From NCBI GenBank assembly GCA_947044365.1, contig OX345636.1, positions 45,633,037 through 45,697,036 of the forward strand: a DNA stretch of 64,000 nucleotides, read 5' to 3'. Position numbers and translations under genes: made by a program. Below the pieces are notes generated by a model that made no database searches, was not told the DNA's origin, and worked only from the letters and a program-made list of their open reading frames with translations. This document shows, piece by piece, positions 10,246 to 22,089 of this stretch. The stretch comes from Petrosia ficiformis (Eukaryota; Porifera; Demospongiae; Haplosclerida; Petrosiidae). Each line of letters opens with the position of its first letter. The first letter of the stretch is position 1.

Positions 10246-10280
10246 TTACATGACATCACAGAAAGTCTGATGTCATGTAA
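10246..10280. repeat. 13-bp perfect hairpin
   Basis: TTACATGACATCA at 10246-10258 and its reverse complement at 10268-10280. It lies at the left edge of the roughly 600-bp stretch that interrupts the FN3 homology, and may mark an insertion end. Confidence 0.6.
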
Positions 10281-12143
10281 GATGTAACAGCTTAACAAAT
10301 TCACAATCAAAGCAGTATTAACAAGTGCTCAAAACCACAGCACTGTTTTAGTCTACTAGCTGCCAGAAACCCACAAGAATCCATCTCAGAGCACCTAATT
10401 TTCACAATTTTCCTGGTCCCAGAAACCCCTAGGCTACACACTCCCCGCATCCATACCAACCCCACCCAGGAAAAAAATCCTAAATGCGACACAGAAAATA
10501 TAAAATAATTTTTTTAAATAAAGTGAAACGAGTGTTTGAAGTTTGAGTACAGCAATACCAGTATTTCCCCTCTTGGGAGGTATTATACTGCTCCCCATTC
10601 TTTAATTTTATGCACAGTTTAACAATGCTCATTAAACATAGTTGACCAAACGTTATGTACCACTGATGCACTCCTTCACCCTTAATATTTATCCTGGGGG
10701 AAACATTTGGTGTTATAGACTATGGGCTTAGTACAAAATAAATAAAAGTTTACATGACTGTTTTATGAATACACATCTCCTCAAGTGTAGTATGAATTTT
10801 ATAACTCCATTTTGATATTTCTTTCTCAGAACCTACCTCTTTTCCAGAGAACATTGTTTTCTCATCAGTTGAGGCTAGGTCTTTCAATATCGCATGGGAT
10901 GAATTACCTTGTTCTGGACAGAATGGACCCATCACTGGATACTTACTCTACTACAGAAACACAACATTCTCTGACACTGTCAACATCACTGGAGGAGAGA
11001 ACAGAGCATAAACTCCCACTGAACGGAGACCATATACTGTGCATACAACAATGTTGGAACTGGACCAACAAGGGATAATAGACAGTACAAGCTGGTCAGT
11101 TAGTATATTCATTACTATTTCATGTTTCATATGATGTTTGTGTCGCTTAAAAGCTGGTGTGGTGTCAAACCTAATGACAAGTGGATCAGATGTAGATCAG
11201 ATCGGTATCACATGGAATCAGTCCTTTAGGCTTAATGGTATCATCATTGTGTATGAAATACGTTATAGAGAGTCTGACAACAGTGATTCATTTATGTAGG
11301 TTTATGGCACAACAAACGCTAAACACATAATAAATGGACTATAGAGTAACATGGCAACAATCTGAATCTGATGCTGTAGAGAGATATACAGTATATTATT
11401 ATAGTACTAGTGAAGTGAAAAGACAGATTGATTTAGGATCAAAGTACTTTCCAGCTAACGTTTCAGCAGGAGTATTAGATGGACTAGACCCAAACCTGGA
11501 TTATATATTCTCTATAACAGTATCATTTATAATCATTTATATTAGGAGGTATAAAGTGTGAAAGAGAGGAAATGGACCCAATCATACCATCAGGTAATGT
11601 AGTCTGGATACTAATAAACTTTCAAATTGTTTTAAATTATTTCTAATGAGTATAGTTGACTTATATCAACTTCATCTCTCAATTAATCATGATGAATTCA
11701 TCTTCAACTATTAATTATATATTAATGACACTTGTTTTTTAAGTCATGCATCAATTATCTAGTAAATCTCATATCAACATGATACATCTAATTACAATTA
11801 TTTTAATTTTTATATACAGCAAACAACCAGTGTAGATTCCAATATTGGTCTTATAATAGGTTTATCACTGTTGAGTTGTATATTATGTATAGTAGTAATA
11901 TGTATGACTGTTATTATTATTATATTGATATACAAAAAGACAGTAAGAAAATCAAATCATTATCAAGTCTGAGGTAGTGGACTTTTTATTAAATCAACAT
12001 CATATAATTCTTATAGGCTAAGCGCTGATAATATTCAGACTAAGAAGAGTCCAGCCTATAGATTAGGTATACATAACAAGAAATGGTAATATATATGTAA
12101 TAAACATTGTAATTATAATTATTATATTATAATTTTATAATAG

Positions 12144-12509
12144 TGATGATGATATTGGAAAAAAGATTAGTGAAGCATATGGAATGTTGGATCAGAAGTC
12201 ACATGACTCATCTCAGTAAGTAACTAACAAACCATTCAATAACAATATTGTTTGTACTATTTCAATAGAACATACGAAGAGATCAATATTATCTATGACA
12301 CACCAGTCAATATAATAGATGTACTTATCACACCATATCATGTTGAAAATACTCAGTAAGTAACAAATATTCAATAACAATATTGTTTTTACTATTTGAA
12401 CAGAACATATGAAGAGATCAATATTATCTACAACACACCAGTCAATACAATAGATGTACTTAAAACAACATCATGTGATGAGAATTCTTATGAAACAGTA
12501 AAAAATTGA
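12144..12509 (+). CDS. cytoplasmic tail exons with tandemly duplicated tyrosine-motif exon
   Basis: Three exons with consensus GTAAGT donors: 12144-12215 (contains EAYGMLDQ), 12269-12355 and 12404-12509. The last two are duplicates of each other: both begin TYEEINIIY and continue (D/N)TPVN. The intervening intron is duplicated too. All junctions are phase 2, so the exon can be repeated without a frameshift. The tail ends SYETVKN. The spacing YEEI-x3-YxTP and the SYETV end resemble SH2-docking or ITSM-like motifs (inference). Open frames here contrast with the broken ectodomain upstream. Confidence 0.65.
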
Positions 12510-13295
12510 CATGATTTATATAGTTCAGATCTACCAGCAAGGGAAGGGGCTGGAGATTCTGTATCCTAAAATAGACCAAAACTAGAGTATACATATAGGA
12601 ATTTAGTATTATAATTAATCATTATAATAATACTGAATTATTAACATAAAAAATTGCTAATACATACATTCATGCAAGAAAATATTTATGGCTTAGTCTT
12701 GCATATCCAGCACTTCCTACTGCACAAGTAAAGAGGGTTTGGTAAATAGTTATGCATGTCTTGTTGTTTTAGCTATCAGATTTCCAATAGAACTCAAGTG
12801 GGTGTTAATAATGGACTCTGATAAATCAATACCTGCTTTCCAGCTGCAACTAACGAATAATAATTCTTGCATCTTTGGCTTTTCTAACACCTCTTCTTTA
12901 CAGCAATTACTAATTACTTTAGGAAGTTAATATCTGCTTGAACACCACCATACTTCCAGTGGCTCTTTACCCTCATTTCTCATAGAGTGGGAGGAGCTAG
13001 GCCATCCTACATGTGCACAGATACAATCTAGAATGTTCTAAAGACATGAACAAACTTGCCTTCCTGACACCTATACAACTAGTGTAAACTAATTATAAGT
13101 GTAATCATGTTTGTGCATGTTCAGTAGGTAGGAACATGCCCAGGCCAGTCCTTCACAAACTCACTAAGTGATCGCCATGGAAACGTTTGATCTTCGGCAA
13201 TGTTTCCAAGGCAAACACATAGTAAGATAAATTTCAACTGCAACTTGAGCATACCGTTTCTTACAGTGATAGCTGTAAGTGTGTAACCATGTAAC
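12510..13295. other. non-coding segment, paralogous to about 35.58-36.4 kb
   Basis: No coding exon seen. From about 12840 the sequence matches 35585 onward (for example CAACTAACGAATAATAATTC and CACCACCATACTTCCAGTGG), so it belongs to the duplicated 3' flank of the NEMO-like gene. Confidence 0.6.
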
Positions 13296-14230
13296 TTACT
13301 GTTTCACTCTGAGTATTATTTTCTTTCCACATATGACTTCTCTTCTGTCAGAAAATTCGTCATCGAGTTTTCTCTGCATAAATTATTAATATGAAGTCTA
13401 AGTATCTGTATTCCACGATACTGCTTTCCACACATTAGATAAATCAGATTTGGATCAAAAGGAATTGACACATCTTTTTTGAAATTTCTGAGTAGGAGTG
13501 GTGGTAGTCTATTGCCTTGTCATTGAAGAAGCCGGCCCCTTTTTAAGTTTAACAGCAGCAAGTTGTTGTAAAGCTATATCTTCTTCTTTTAATTGTTGTA
13601 GTCTTTGCTCTTGAAGCTGATAATCTACTTAACCTCTGTTTATGTTGATGACTATGATCTGAGACTCAGTAATAATGTCATTTATTACTATCAACTATGA
13701 AGGTACTTGAACTATTAAATTATGTTTCTTTTGTTGTTTTCCAACAGCTAAAATTTCATTTTCATTCATTAACTTCTGCTCCAGTTTAGCCTGTGTGCAC
13801 CATGACTCACATAACAGGTGTTGAAGATGCTATTATGAGAAGAAAATAGGCAACAAATTAAATTGGTGGAGTGACTTCAGTAAAATATTATTAATGTAAT
13901 TACTATAATTATAAATGTGACTAAGTTTGACCATTTTGAGGTAGATCATTTTGATTAAATACTTATCATTAATTAAGCCAAACACTGAATCATTATTACC
14001 GACGTTGATATTAGTAGAAAATAGAAAACATACTAACTAGCATAATGTACCACTTCAGAGGGTGGTGTGTAAAGATATAAAGCTCATGAAAGGCCACTAG
14101 TGGGTCATATGTGTGTGTGCGTGTGACTTCCATACTAGTGCATAATACACTATCTGCCATATTAGCATTTCTAATTTTCTCCATATCTTCTTGTAAATGA
14201 TCAATCACAGGCTGTAGATTATGTATCTGA
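13296..14230 (-). pseudogene. decayed 3' half of a NEMO/optineurin-like gene
   Basis: Minus-strand copy of the exons at 37786-37718 and 36983-36474. Recognisable pieces: IDHLQEDMEKIRNANM (near 14200), ESWCTQAKLEQKL (near 13810) and a zinc-finger block GKQYRGIQILRLHINNLC (near 13400). The coil exon is broken by an insertion with stops. The first zinc ligand of the finger is changed (Cys to Tyr, CPMC becomes YLMC), and the donor after NANM is GC instead of GT. The UBAN exon is absent. It is a non-functional partial duplicate. Confidence 0.8.
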
Positions 14231-14539
14231 AATAAAAGATAAACTCAACATTTCAATCACAGTGGTAAATTGTCATATCAATAATAAATTTATGTATTTA
14301 CTAGCCAGTTACCTCACTATAACTCATGACTTGGTTCATTGAATTTGAAAGGTAACATTTATGTTATAACCTTTTTTTGCTATATATGTTTATGTAGCTA
14401 TTTCTCAATAGTAATGTTATAGCAATAGCTATAGTATTATTATTTCTATAAGCTTCACCATTAGGAATATCAGACAAGTGCTATCAGCAATACAAAGAAT
14501 CAGTTGCAAAGCTTTTATATCCTTTATAAACACATGCAT

Positions 14540-14658
<119 letters not shown>

Positions 14659-14967
14659 TACATACATATATGCATGCATTGATAATAATTATGTACACAT
14701 ACATATATTGCGTAGATAACGTGGAAATACGGGGTATAAATTGAACATCGCCTGATATCAGGATGAAATAGACTCTCAATTACGTATAGAGTCACATTCA
14801 CCGATAAAAGAGAGAATACAACAATTAATTCAATAAACAAAACAGGAGCAACTTAATGAAACAAGATCAGTTGGACCAGACAAGATCAATGAAACAAGAC
14901 CAAGCAGAAATAAAGAGATATATATATGAAATTGCAAGTGATGATCCTTTTTATGGCCCGTAGGGCC

Positions 14968-15351
14968 ATCCCTATGATTGCTTTCCCACGGGTTCGATGT
15001 ATGTTTATATATATATATATATGTTTGTGTCACCTACGCGAGTATGCGTTGTATACGTAGTTAAGGAAGTTACATCATTACCTAGGGGCTCGGTCAATTA
15101 ATGGGCGTGGCGCATAAAAGAACGCGCGATCAAGCTCTACACACCAGAAAGAAAGCTGTGTAGCTTACGTGGAAACTGGAACTAATAGCTAGCTATTCTG
15201 CCTGACATATATTCCTAAAGTTCTACAAGGTCCTTTGAAAGATCAGCAGAGTAGATAATCAAAATAATAACTATAATAAGCTGTTGTCTTTCATGCTTGA
15301 TAGTCAGCCATGATTACTGAATGCTGGACACCACAAAGCAGTCATAGGGAT
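14968..15351. mobile_element. MITE of the ATCCCTATGATTGCTTT family, copy A
   Basis: Internal inverted ends ATCCCTATGATTGCTTT...AAAGCAGTCATAGGGAT. Just outside lies the small hairpin GGCCCGTAGGGCC. The body matches 28534-28921, 47023-47413 and 54005-54381. The paralogous segment at about 24510-24525 lacks it, giving an empty site: the insertion interrupts CTTTTT^A and the insert begins TATGGCCC. No coding capacity. Confidence 0.85.
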
Positions 15352-16214
15352 ACTTTTATAAATTTGTAAAGCAATCATAGGGATTTTTTTTTTCTCTATA
15401 TACACTTGTTCCAATTATTTTTATTTTTATTTGATTAAGTATTAAATATACTCTTATAGTACATTGTGTGAATGATTAATAATTATGACGTGAATGTAGG
15501 ATTATATTAAAAATTTGGTTTTGGAAAAATTGTTACTAATAGAATTTCATATTACCAACATTACACAAAGTAGCTTAATATTGCAGTCAATAAAAATAAA
15601 CAGCAAACAAGGACAATTAATATTAGAAGTTAGAAATGTAAAAGTAATTCAGCTGCAGCAAAATCTATACCATGACCATTGGCCAACTTCACTCCTACAT
15701 AATTATGCATTTCACAATTTGCCTCATGACCTAAATACAATCTACAAAATATTAACACTGCAAAGGAGAAAGGTGCATGACAAGCGTCTACAGACTCTAG
15801 TGTTTTTTTTCTTCAACAATATAGCTGTTGCTACAAATAACATGTTCTGATTGAATACATTTTAAAGAGTTAGTTCAAAAAAAACTTTTAACGTCAGACT
15901 AATCAGGAGCTTTGCTACTCTATTGAGTAGTACAGTAGTGGGGGTTCCGAAAACATGGAATGGAATGGTGATAAATGGAATGGTGCATGCAGGCACCTTT
16001 GTGATAATTTCTTTGCATAGCTGCATAACAATTAGAGGTGTGGCTACACCAGAAATAATTTATGATTATCAAAAAAGCTATTATATAAACGTGGTTCTGT
16101 CTAGCCCATATTAGATGCAAATACTAATTGAGCTCTAGAACTCATCACCAGTGTTGAATCGGTCTAAGTGAAGCTTAATTGTCGTTGAAGAACTATATAT
16201 GAGTATAACAATTA
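15352..16214. other. non-coding 5' region of the Frizzled-like receptor
   Basis: Contains a second short end of the MITE family at about 15369-15387. From about 16095 the sequence is conserved with 25190-25355 and (minus strand) 50712-50850: TTCTGTCTAGCC, ACCAGTGTTRAATCGGTCTA and a GTCGTTGAAGAACTATATA block just before the ATG. This conserved block is the likely promoter/5'UTR. Confidence 0.5.
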
Positions 16215-19200
16215 ATGGTGAGCAACATTAAAAGCTATTGGTATATATATTCCTCTAGAGCAGCCAAGTACTGGATGATATTATATTCAGACATAATAAC
16301 TAATTATTATATCTAACCAAACCATCTCCAGACAGTTCAATCAACAAACAGTACATGTAGCTATGTATTAAATATTTCATTTCGTTTCACAGGACAAAAA
16401 TAGGTTTAAACTTGCATTACAGTGCATCATAGTATGCAGTTTGACTTTACTATTTATCATCTCATTTTCGTACACATTTATTGTATATATCTCGTCTGAA
16501 AAGAAGGAACTCGAGGTATGTTATGCATGTTATATATAGTCACAGTTGTTGCACTAGACCAGTCAAAATCGGGAGTTTATTTGTGCAGCATACTATAGTT
16601 TTACCATTTACTGTCAATTTTGATTAAATTAATTATTGTTTTATATCTTAAAATAGACAACCTGTATCATTTTTATATTAATAAGGTCATTCACACATGA
16701 CTCACAAAAATGTTAGTTTCGAATGATAAACAGCCTTTTTACCATCTTCATACAATTGTCCTTCCCATTCTATTTTGGTAAACGTTATGTTTCATTTCAA
16801 TCCACTGCTTCGTTATTGAGTTACATGTTGTACATAATAGTTATACATTATATTGCATACAAAGTCATCACACCTAATTTTGAGGTCATTCTAAATTAAT
16901 GTGAACAGACTTCAATTGAGTTTAAGAAGAATTGTGTGGTCTATTTTTCATAACTATCACTTCATTCTTAAGGTACATATTGATGAGATTTGTCGTTCTT
17001 ACTCTTATGGTGATCAATATGAAAATAATTATAATCTTTCATTCTTTGGAACTTTATTACAAAATATATCAGGTATCTTGTGTTATTTCTCAATTTTGTT
17101 TGTCAATTTATACAGGAATAGCCCTGATCAGATAGACATTTAAAAAATATTATACTATTATTAAAATTAATATGTTAATACATAATAACATCCCATTTAT
17201 TCATAATTATATTTATGCAAAAAATTATAGCATAATATGTCAGTTTACACAAATTATGCTACTGTTTATTTCAGACTTCAGTAAATTAATTTAATTATAA
17301 TTATTTAGAATAAACAATGACGGCTTGGAAGTGAAAATTGTCAACATCTAAAATTAATATCTCTAGTATATGTTGTTTGCATCCTTTTAGTATTATACAC
17401 ATACCTGTTCATTATTTTATTAACATACAAAATGAGTTTTGTACCAATATTTGGTTATAATTGTAAGATGTTATATAATTATATAGTTGTATCTTTCCAT
17501 TTTCAATTTTTTTTTATTTGAACCAGAACCAGTTGCTTTAATCTCAATAATTTTAATATCTTTATTCATTATGTAGTTGATGAGATATATACTGATCATC
17601 CTATGTGTTTAGATGCACTATTACCAGTATTTTGTTCAATATTATATTCTGATAATACTGACATGGTAAGTGTATATAATATATATATACTACTCAATTT
17701 GAAATCTCTGCATGTATAGTTGTATACATTTATATATGCATACCAAATTTTAAAAGTATCAATGTTCGCTATGTATAACTAAGCACAGTGTAAAGCCAAT
17801 TCAAAATCAATTATAATTATATATACGCATTGTAATAGTAATTCATCTATTTTAGTCAGGAGGGTGGAATGGATACAGCAGTTTACTAAATGAGTGCAAT
17901 TCAGTTTTACCTAATGAACAAATACTCTACCTGTCATCTCTTCCAACAGGTATATTCATTTTCTGCTAATATATCAAATGTATATACATGCATTTATATG
18001 CACTTCTATATGTAATACTATTTGAAGGCTTTCCTTTTGTCACAGTATATTTTGAAGACATAACATGCGCTGATGGGTTTTATCTACTGAACTATACATG
18101 TCGACCACATTGTACTCAGTTTGAAAAAGTATATCATAGTACTGCGACATTCAAGATTGGTTTTCAATACTTTGCTACCATTACTAATGCAATTATCACT
18201 TCACTTTTTATTGTTGTGGTCTGCTTCAATAGAAAGACAATGTTAGTCCTGGAACAATGATTTTTAAATATGTCTTTCAATTTCTTTGTTTTTCAAAATA
18301 GTATGTTCGTATTTGAAAAATAAGTGATTTTTTACATTTTCATATGACTGCTTTATTAGTCCTAATTTCATATCACATCTTGGAGTAAAATGCACTTACA
18401 ATATAATAGAGCTGATGTTGCTCTATATAGATGTATTACAAGCATGTATTCCGAATTGATAAATTGTTTATAAATACAGTTGAATTCAGAATTCAGATTG
18501 TAAAATTTTTTGCAGGTTGAAATTCCCATCTGTTCTATTTGTGTACATCGTTGTGTTGTATTCAATATGGCGTAAGTTAACATCTGTATAACACTGTCAG
18601 GGTTTTATGTATGATTTGTATATGTATATTGGGGGGGGATGAAGAAGGATGTTTAATGTCATGTCACACTTAAGCAGTGCAATGCCAAAGGTGAATTGCT
18701 AAATAACATAAGCCATTTCTGCTTCAGAATATATTACACAACTGTTTCACACAGTGGCGTAACTGAACCCGGGCCCACATGGGCTGGGGCCCAGGCAACA
18801 CAATTTTTGTTTTTATCTTTACAAGTTTTTTAATATCCACACTTATTCTGTCATCTCAATTCATGATCAGTGTTTGTACACCGCTTTTGAGCACTCTTTC
18901 CAGCAGTGTAATATAACAGAAATACAGCCACAAGCCAAAATTTCCCCTCAGTTTGGTCTTTTTAACTCTGAAAAACTCTCAGCTTCTGGGGGGCTGTGCC
19001 CCAAGACCCCCTGCAACTATCAATTTCTTGGCCCTGCCATCACTAAACACTCAGTTACGCCACTGGTTTCGCATAAGATTGCACCGTGTAAGGTAGGTGT
19101 GAGATATGACCCCTGGAATATTATATATAGGGTTTAGTCCTTATGAGATTGATTCTGATACATTCTGAGATAAACACCATATCTTTACTGTTTTTATAAT

Positions 19201-22089
19201 TTCATTCAGCTATGAATATATTCACTTAGTTGATAACAATCTAGGAAGCACCCCTCTAGGAGAGGTATAACATGTGATTTTTCTTCTCATATAGCTCTAA
19301 CTATTCTAATTAACTTACTAAGTGGGAGAACTTTATTGTGTTCTGATGATGACCTTATAAAGAGTTTTCAACAGCCCAGTGCTTACTGTATAATATCAGG
19401 TCTATCTATACATGCATACACACTTGCATGAAAACATTAAATCATACTTACATGAATATATTTGCACACAAAAAAATTTGCATAAACTTACATATATGAC
19501 TAGGCTACTCTACCACACTATGAGTGGTTTAATTGTTCATAACTATTCATCACACTTAGGTTTGTTAAAATGGCACATTGACAGAATGCACAGTAATTTT
19601 TGTGACCTAATTAATAATTATAATTTTTGATTTAAGTGTGTAGATAAAGGTGTACGATGTGCTATATAAAACTGGAAAAATATTTTTCTTTCTATATTTA
19701 TAATTATATAATTATGTATGCTACCATGGCAACTGGTTTATGTTTGACCTGTCAATGCATAGTAGCACAGTGCTGCAATGCATTCAATGCTTCCTTTGAA
19801 AGGAACCATTGAATGCAGCACTATGCTCCTACTCTAAGTATAATAATTATTTACTATCATATATGTATATATTATATAAATAATAATAATTATTATATAT
19901 AATTTATATTTATAGATTTATATATAATTACCTTTTAATTCTGTTTATAGGTATACTACTGATTATAAATCCTAGTATATCAATTTTATGGATCATATTT
20001 GTGGCTGTCATGTTTTGGAAGTTGGTATTTCCAAGTAACTCACTTCGATATCGTTATTTGGACAAATGGATTCATGCTTTAACTCCTTTAATCAGTGAGC
20101 ACAATTATTATAAAATTCCATTTATATATACTTGGTGGCAATAGTAGATTCTATTCTATTGGCATGATAGATACTAAATATAGAATTCAGTATGTTTCTT
20201 TTTCCTATAATTGCTTTCCCACGAGTTTGTACTTATACTTAATTTGACGATTTGAACCCAAAATCACCAAATAAAAAATTTGGTGATTTTGGGTTCAAAT
20301 CGTCAAATTAAAATTCGCCGGAATGCACATGCATCACGTGATAGTTTGCTGTGATGAGAGTTTTCAGACGATAACGTGTTTGAGTAGGTGTCAACAGATC
20401 ATAAAGTGTTAGTTAATTGTTGAAATTTAATTCGCAAGCTGTCACTAAGGTAATTGCGTGTAACTCCGGACACACCCAAACTTCGGACAGTTATACATAT
20501 TTCGTACTCATTTTCAACAAACAGCAGCATTGCAACTACAATAGTTCTACCGTCACTAGCTACACACATACACTGTATGCTTGAAAAGGAGCATGATACA
20601 ATCAGTATGCAATACTATGTTTAATCACAAATATGCAATTCACTCTAATGAGTAGTATTGCATACTCATTGTATCATGCTCATTTTGAAGCATATGTGTG
20701 TAGCTGGTGATACTGAGCTATTGTAGTTGCAATGCTGCTCTATGTTGAGAAGGACTACAAAATAGGTATAATTGTGCGAAGTATGGTGTGTTGGGAGTTA
20801 AGTTACCCATAATTACTTTACCGTTTCCACGTATATAGTAGTTGTTTGTGTCACTTGCGTTAGTAAGTGTAGTAAGGAAGTTGCGTCATTCCAGGGGGAT
20901 CGGTCAATTAATGGATGTGGCATGTAAAAGAAAGCAAGCAGTGATAGGGATACATGCATGGTTGATTTTAAAGCTATGAATCATAATAATTCTCTTTTCA
21001 ATAGTTATCATCTTCGTATTACCGTATATTTTGATTATAACCACTAATGGAGACTTCTTTCCCATTCAAAGTGACTTTCCATCACTCACTTGTGGATCAA
21101 GAAATAGTGTTTTTAGCTTCAGCTACATAATCCTTCCTGCAATATTTCTCTGCAGTCTTGGTATGTTCCTTTTGCTGATTATACTCTTTCGTCTACAAAT
21201 AGTAAGTATAATTGCAGAGGTAATACTATGTATTATTTCTGGTAATTGTAGCTAAGTGTTGTAAATTTCAATGAATCAATTATCTATCTAATTGTGTAGC
21301 TCTGTTGAAATTAGTGTTGCTTTAATTTAACAATAATGACTACTTTTAGTTATAGTTATAGTTATAGTATGTCTAGTTTTTCAAATTCTTAGTTTAGTTA
21401 TAGTTTAATTAACTAAATAATATTAGGCTTAATAAAAGGGTTTTAGTTTTAGTTAGCTGTGCCCATTGTTGGCCAATTTTCAGTTATAGTTATTACGTAA
21501 TTTAGTTTTAGTTTAGTTAACTAAAACTCAAAATGCCTTCCTAAAAGGGTTTTAGTTTTAGTTATAGTTAACTAAAACAACACTATTTGAAATGTATATT
21601 TTAATATAATTATTTGTATTTGATATGTAGAGGTATGGCTGCTATATATGGAGAAAAGATGCTGTTATAAATACAGCAGAAAAGAAGATACTTTTGCTTT
21701 TATTTACAGTGGGTTGTGTGGCTACAATTAATGGAGTATACAACACCATTAGACTCCACACACAATCTAAACTTCAAACAGTTCTTAAAAACTACATGTT
21801 ATGTGAATTATCGGGATACAACATGAACAGTGAGAATGATATTACTACATGTAGTAAAGATGAATTAGAGACATACAGTTATGTTGGCTTGTCTGTTACA
21901 TCCAGAATATTTATTTCTGTATTCCTACCTGTGCTACTTCTACTTGTAATGATTGAGTGGCGACGTTTTATACAATGGATGAAAGTGTCATTTCGAATGA
22001 AAAAAACAACAGTCTCAAGTTTTTCAAAGCTAAACAGCTGTAATGAAATGAGACTTGTCAAATTACCAGAACAGAACACTTCAGAGTAG
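16215..22089 (+). CDS. Frizzled/Smoothened-like seven-transmembrane receptor, copy 1 (intact)
   Basis: Proposed exons: 16215-16217 (ATG alone), 16393-16515, 16973-17072, 17577-17665, 17856-17949, 18028-18241, 18516-18571, 19295-19399, 19951-20094, 21005-21201, 21631-22089. All phases agree and the sum is 1584 nt (527 aa plus stop) without an in-frame stop. Order: N-terminal hydrophobic segment; Cys-containing ectodomain (MCLDALLPVFCSILYS resembles the end of a Frizzled CRD; TCRPHC before TM1); TM1 ending FNRKTM then LKFPSVLFVYIVVLY; SISILWIIFVAVMFW at TM3; YLDKWIHALTPL; TTNGDFFP and LTCGSRN before TM5; TM6 and TM7 ending MIEWRRFIQWMK. Frizzled family usually has ten CRD cysteines and a KTxxxW after TM7; here fewer cysteines are seen and K-T is missing. 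Class assignment is by topology and motif spacing, so an orphan Frizzled-like GPCR is possible. Confidence 0.72.
18752..19065. mobile_element. hAT-type MITE in intron 7 of the receptor
   Basis: Terminal inverted repeats CAGTGGCGTAACTGA and TCAGTTACGCCACTG, flanked by 8-bp near-identical duplications GTTTCACA (18744-18751) and GTTTCGCA (19066-19073). Eight-bp duplications and CAGTGGCG ends are typical of hAT elements. An open frame crossing the element is not a gene. Confidence 0.88.
20206..20952. mobile_element. nested foldback elements inside a MITE (receptor intron 9)
   Basis: Outer ends match the ATCCCTATGATTGCTTT family (TATAATTGCTTTCCCACGAG at the left, GCAGTGATAGGGATA at the right; GGTCAATTAATGG inside). 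Within it lie a perfect 33-bp-arm hairpin (20240-20272 / 20278-20310) and a second imperfect foldback of about 150-170-bp arms (about 20460-20630 / 20650-20812; inner parts GCAGCATTGCAACTACAATA and its complement). Three layers of insertion are inferred. Confidence 0.7.
20240..20310. repeat. perfect 33-bp hairpin
   Basis: Arms 20240-20272 and 20278-20310, loop AAAAA. Left arm starts TAATTTGACGATTTGAACCC; the right arm is its exact reverse complement. Confidence 0.95.
21335..21590. repeat. TTAGTTAACTAA-family repeat, copy 2 (receptor intron 10)
   Basis: Repeated TTTTAGTTATAGTTAACTAA blocks with AATATTAGGCTTAATAAAAG and terminal ACAACACTA. It is absent from the equivalent intron of the second receptor copy (33895-34016), so it inserted after duplication. 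Confidence 0.7.

Larger units (their letters stand above)
8397..12509 (+). pseudogene. decayed FN3 receptor, tandem paralogue of the gene at 1-919
   Basis: A signal-peptide exon (8397-8490, ATG, hydrophobic core, donor GTAAAT) opens the gene. FN3 blocks follow near 9481-9720, 9842-10130, 10831-11090, 11153-11540. They contain recognisable FN3 motifs (LSWTGSSPRYEV, ITLTWIEPDPIPSNGH, FNIAWDELPCSGQNGPITGY) but with several frameshifts and stops: near 9882, 10027, after GENRA near 11010, and TAG near 11298 within a stretch matching ESDNSDSF of the upstream gene. A membrane exon (about 11823-11971) and the cytoplasmic exons (to TGA 12507-12509) remain open. An insertion of unknown sequence separates blocks at 10140-10830. 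I infer loss of the ectodomain reading frame. Sequencing errors could exaggerate this, but the number of breaks argues for real decay. Confidence 0.72.

Noticed and set aside
15515..15850. 111-codon plus-strand ORF
   Set aside because: Low-complexity composition, not conserved in frame in the paralogous block at 24.6-24.9 kb. A minus-strand Cys/His-rich reading here was also not conserved.
18874..19137. 87-codon plus-strand ORF
   Set aside because: Lies mostly inside the hAT-type MITE; no splice context or protein features.
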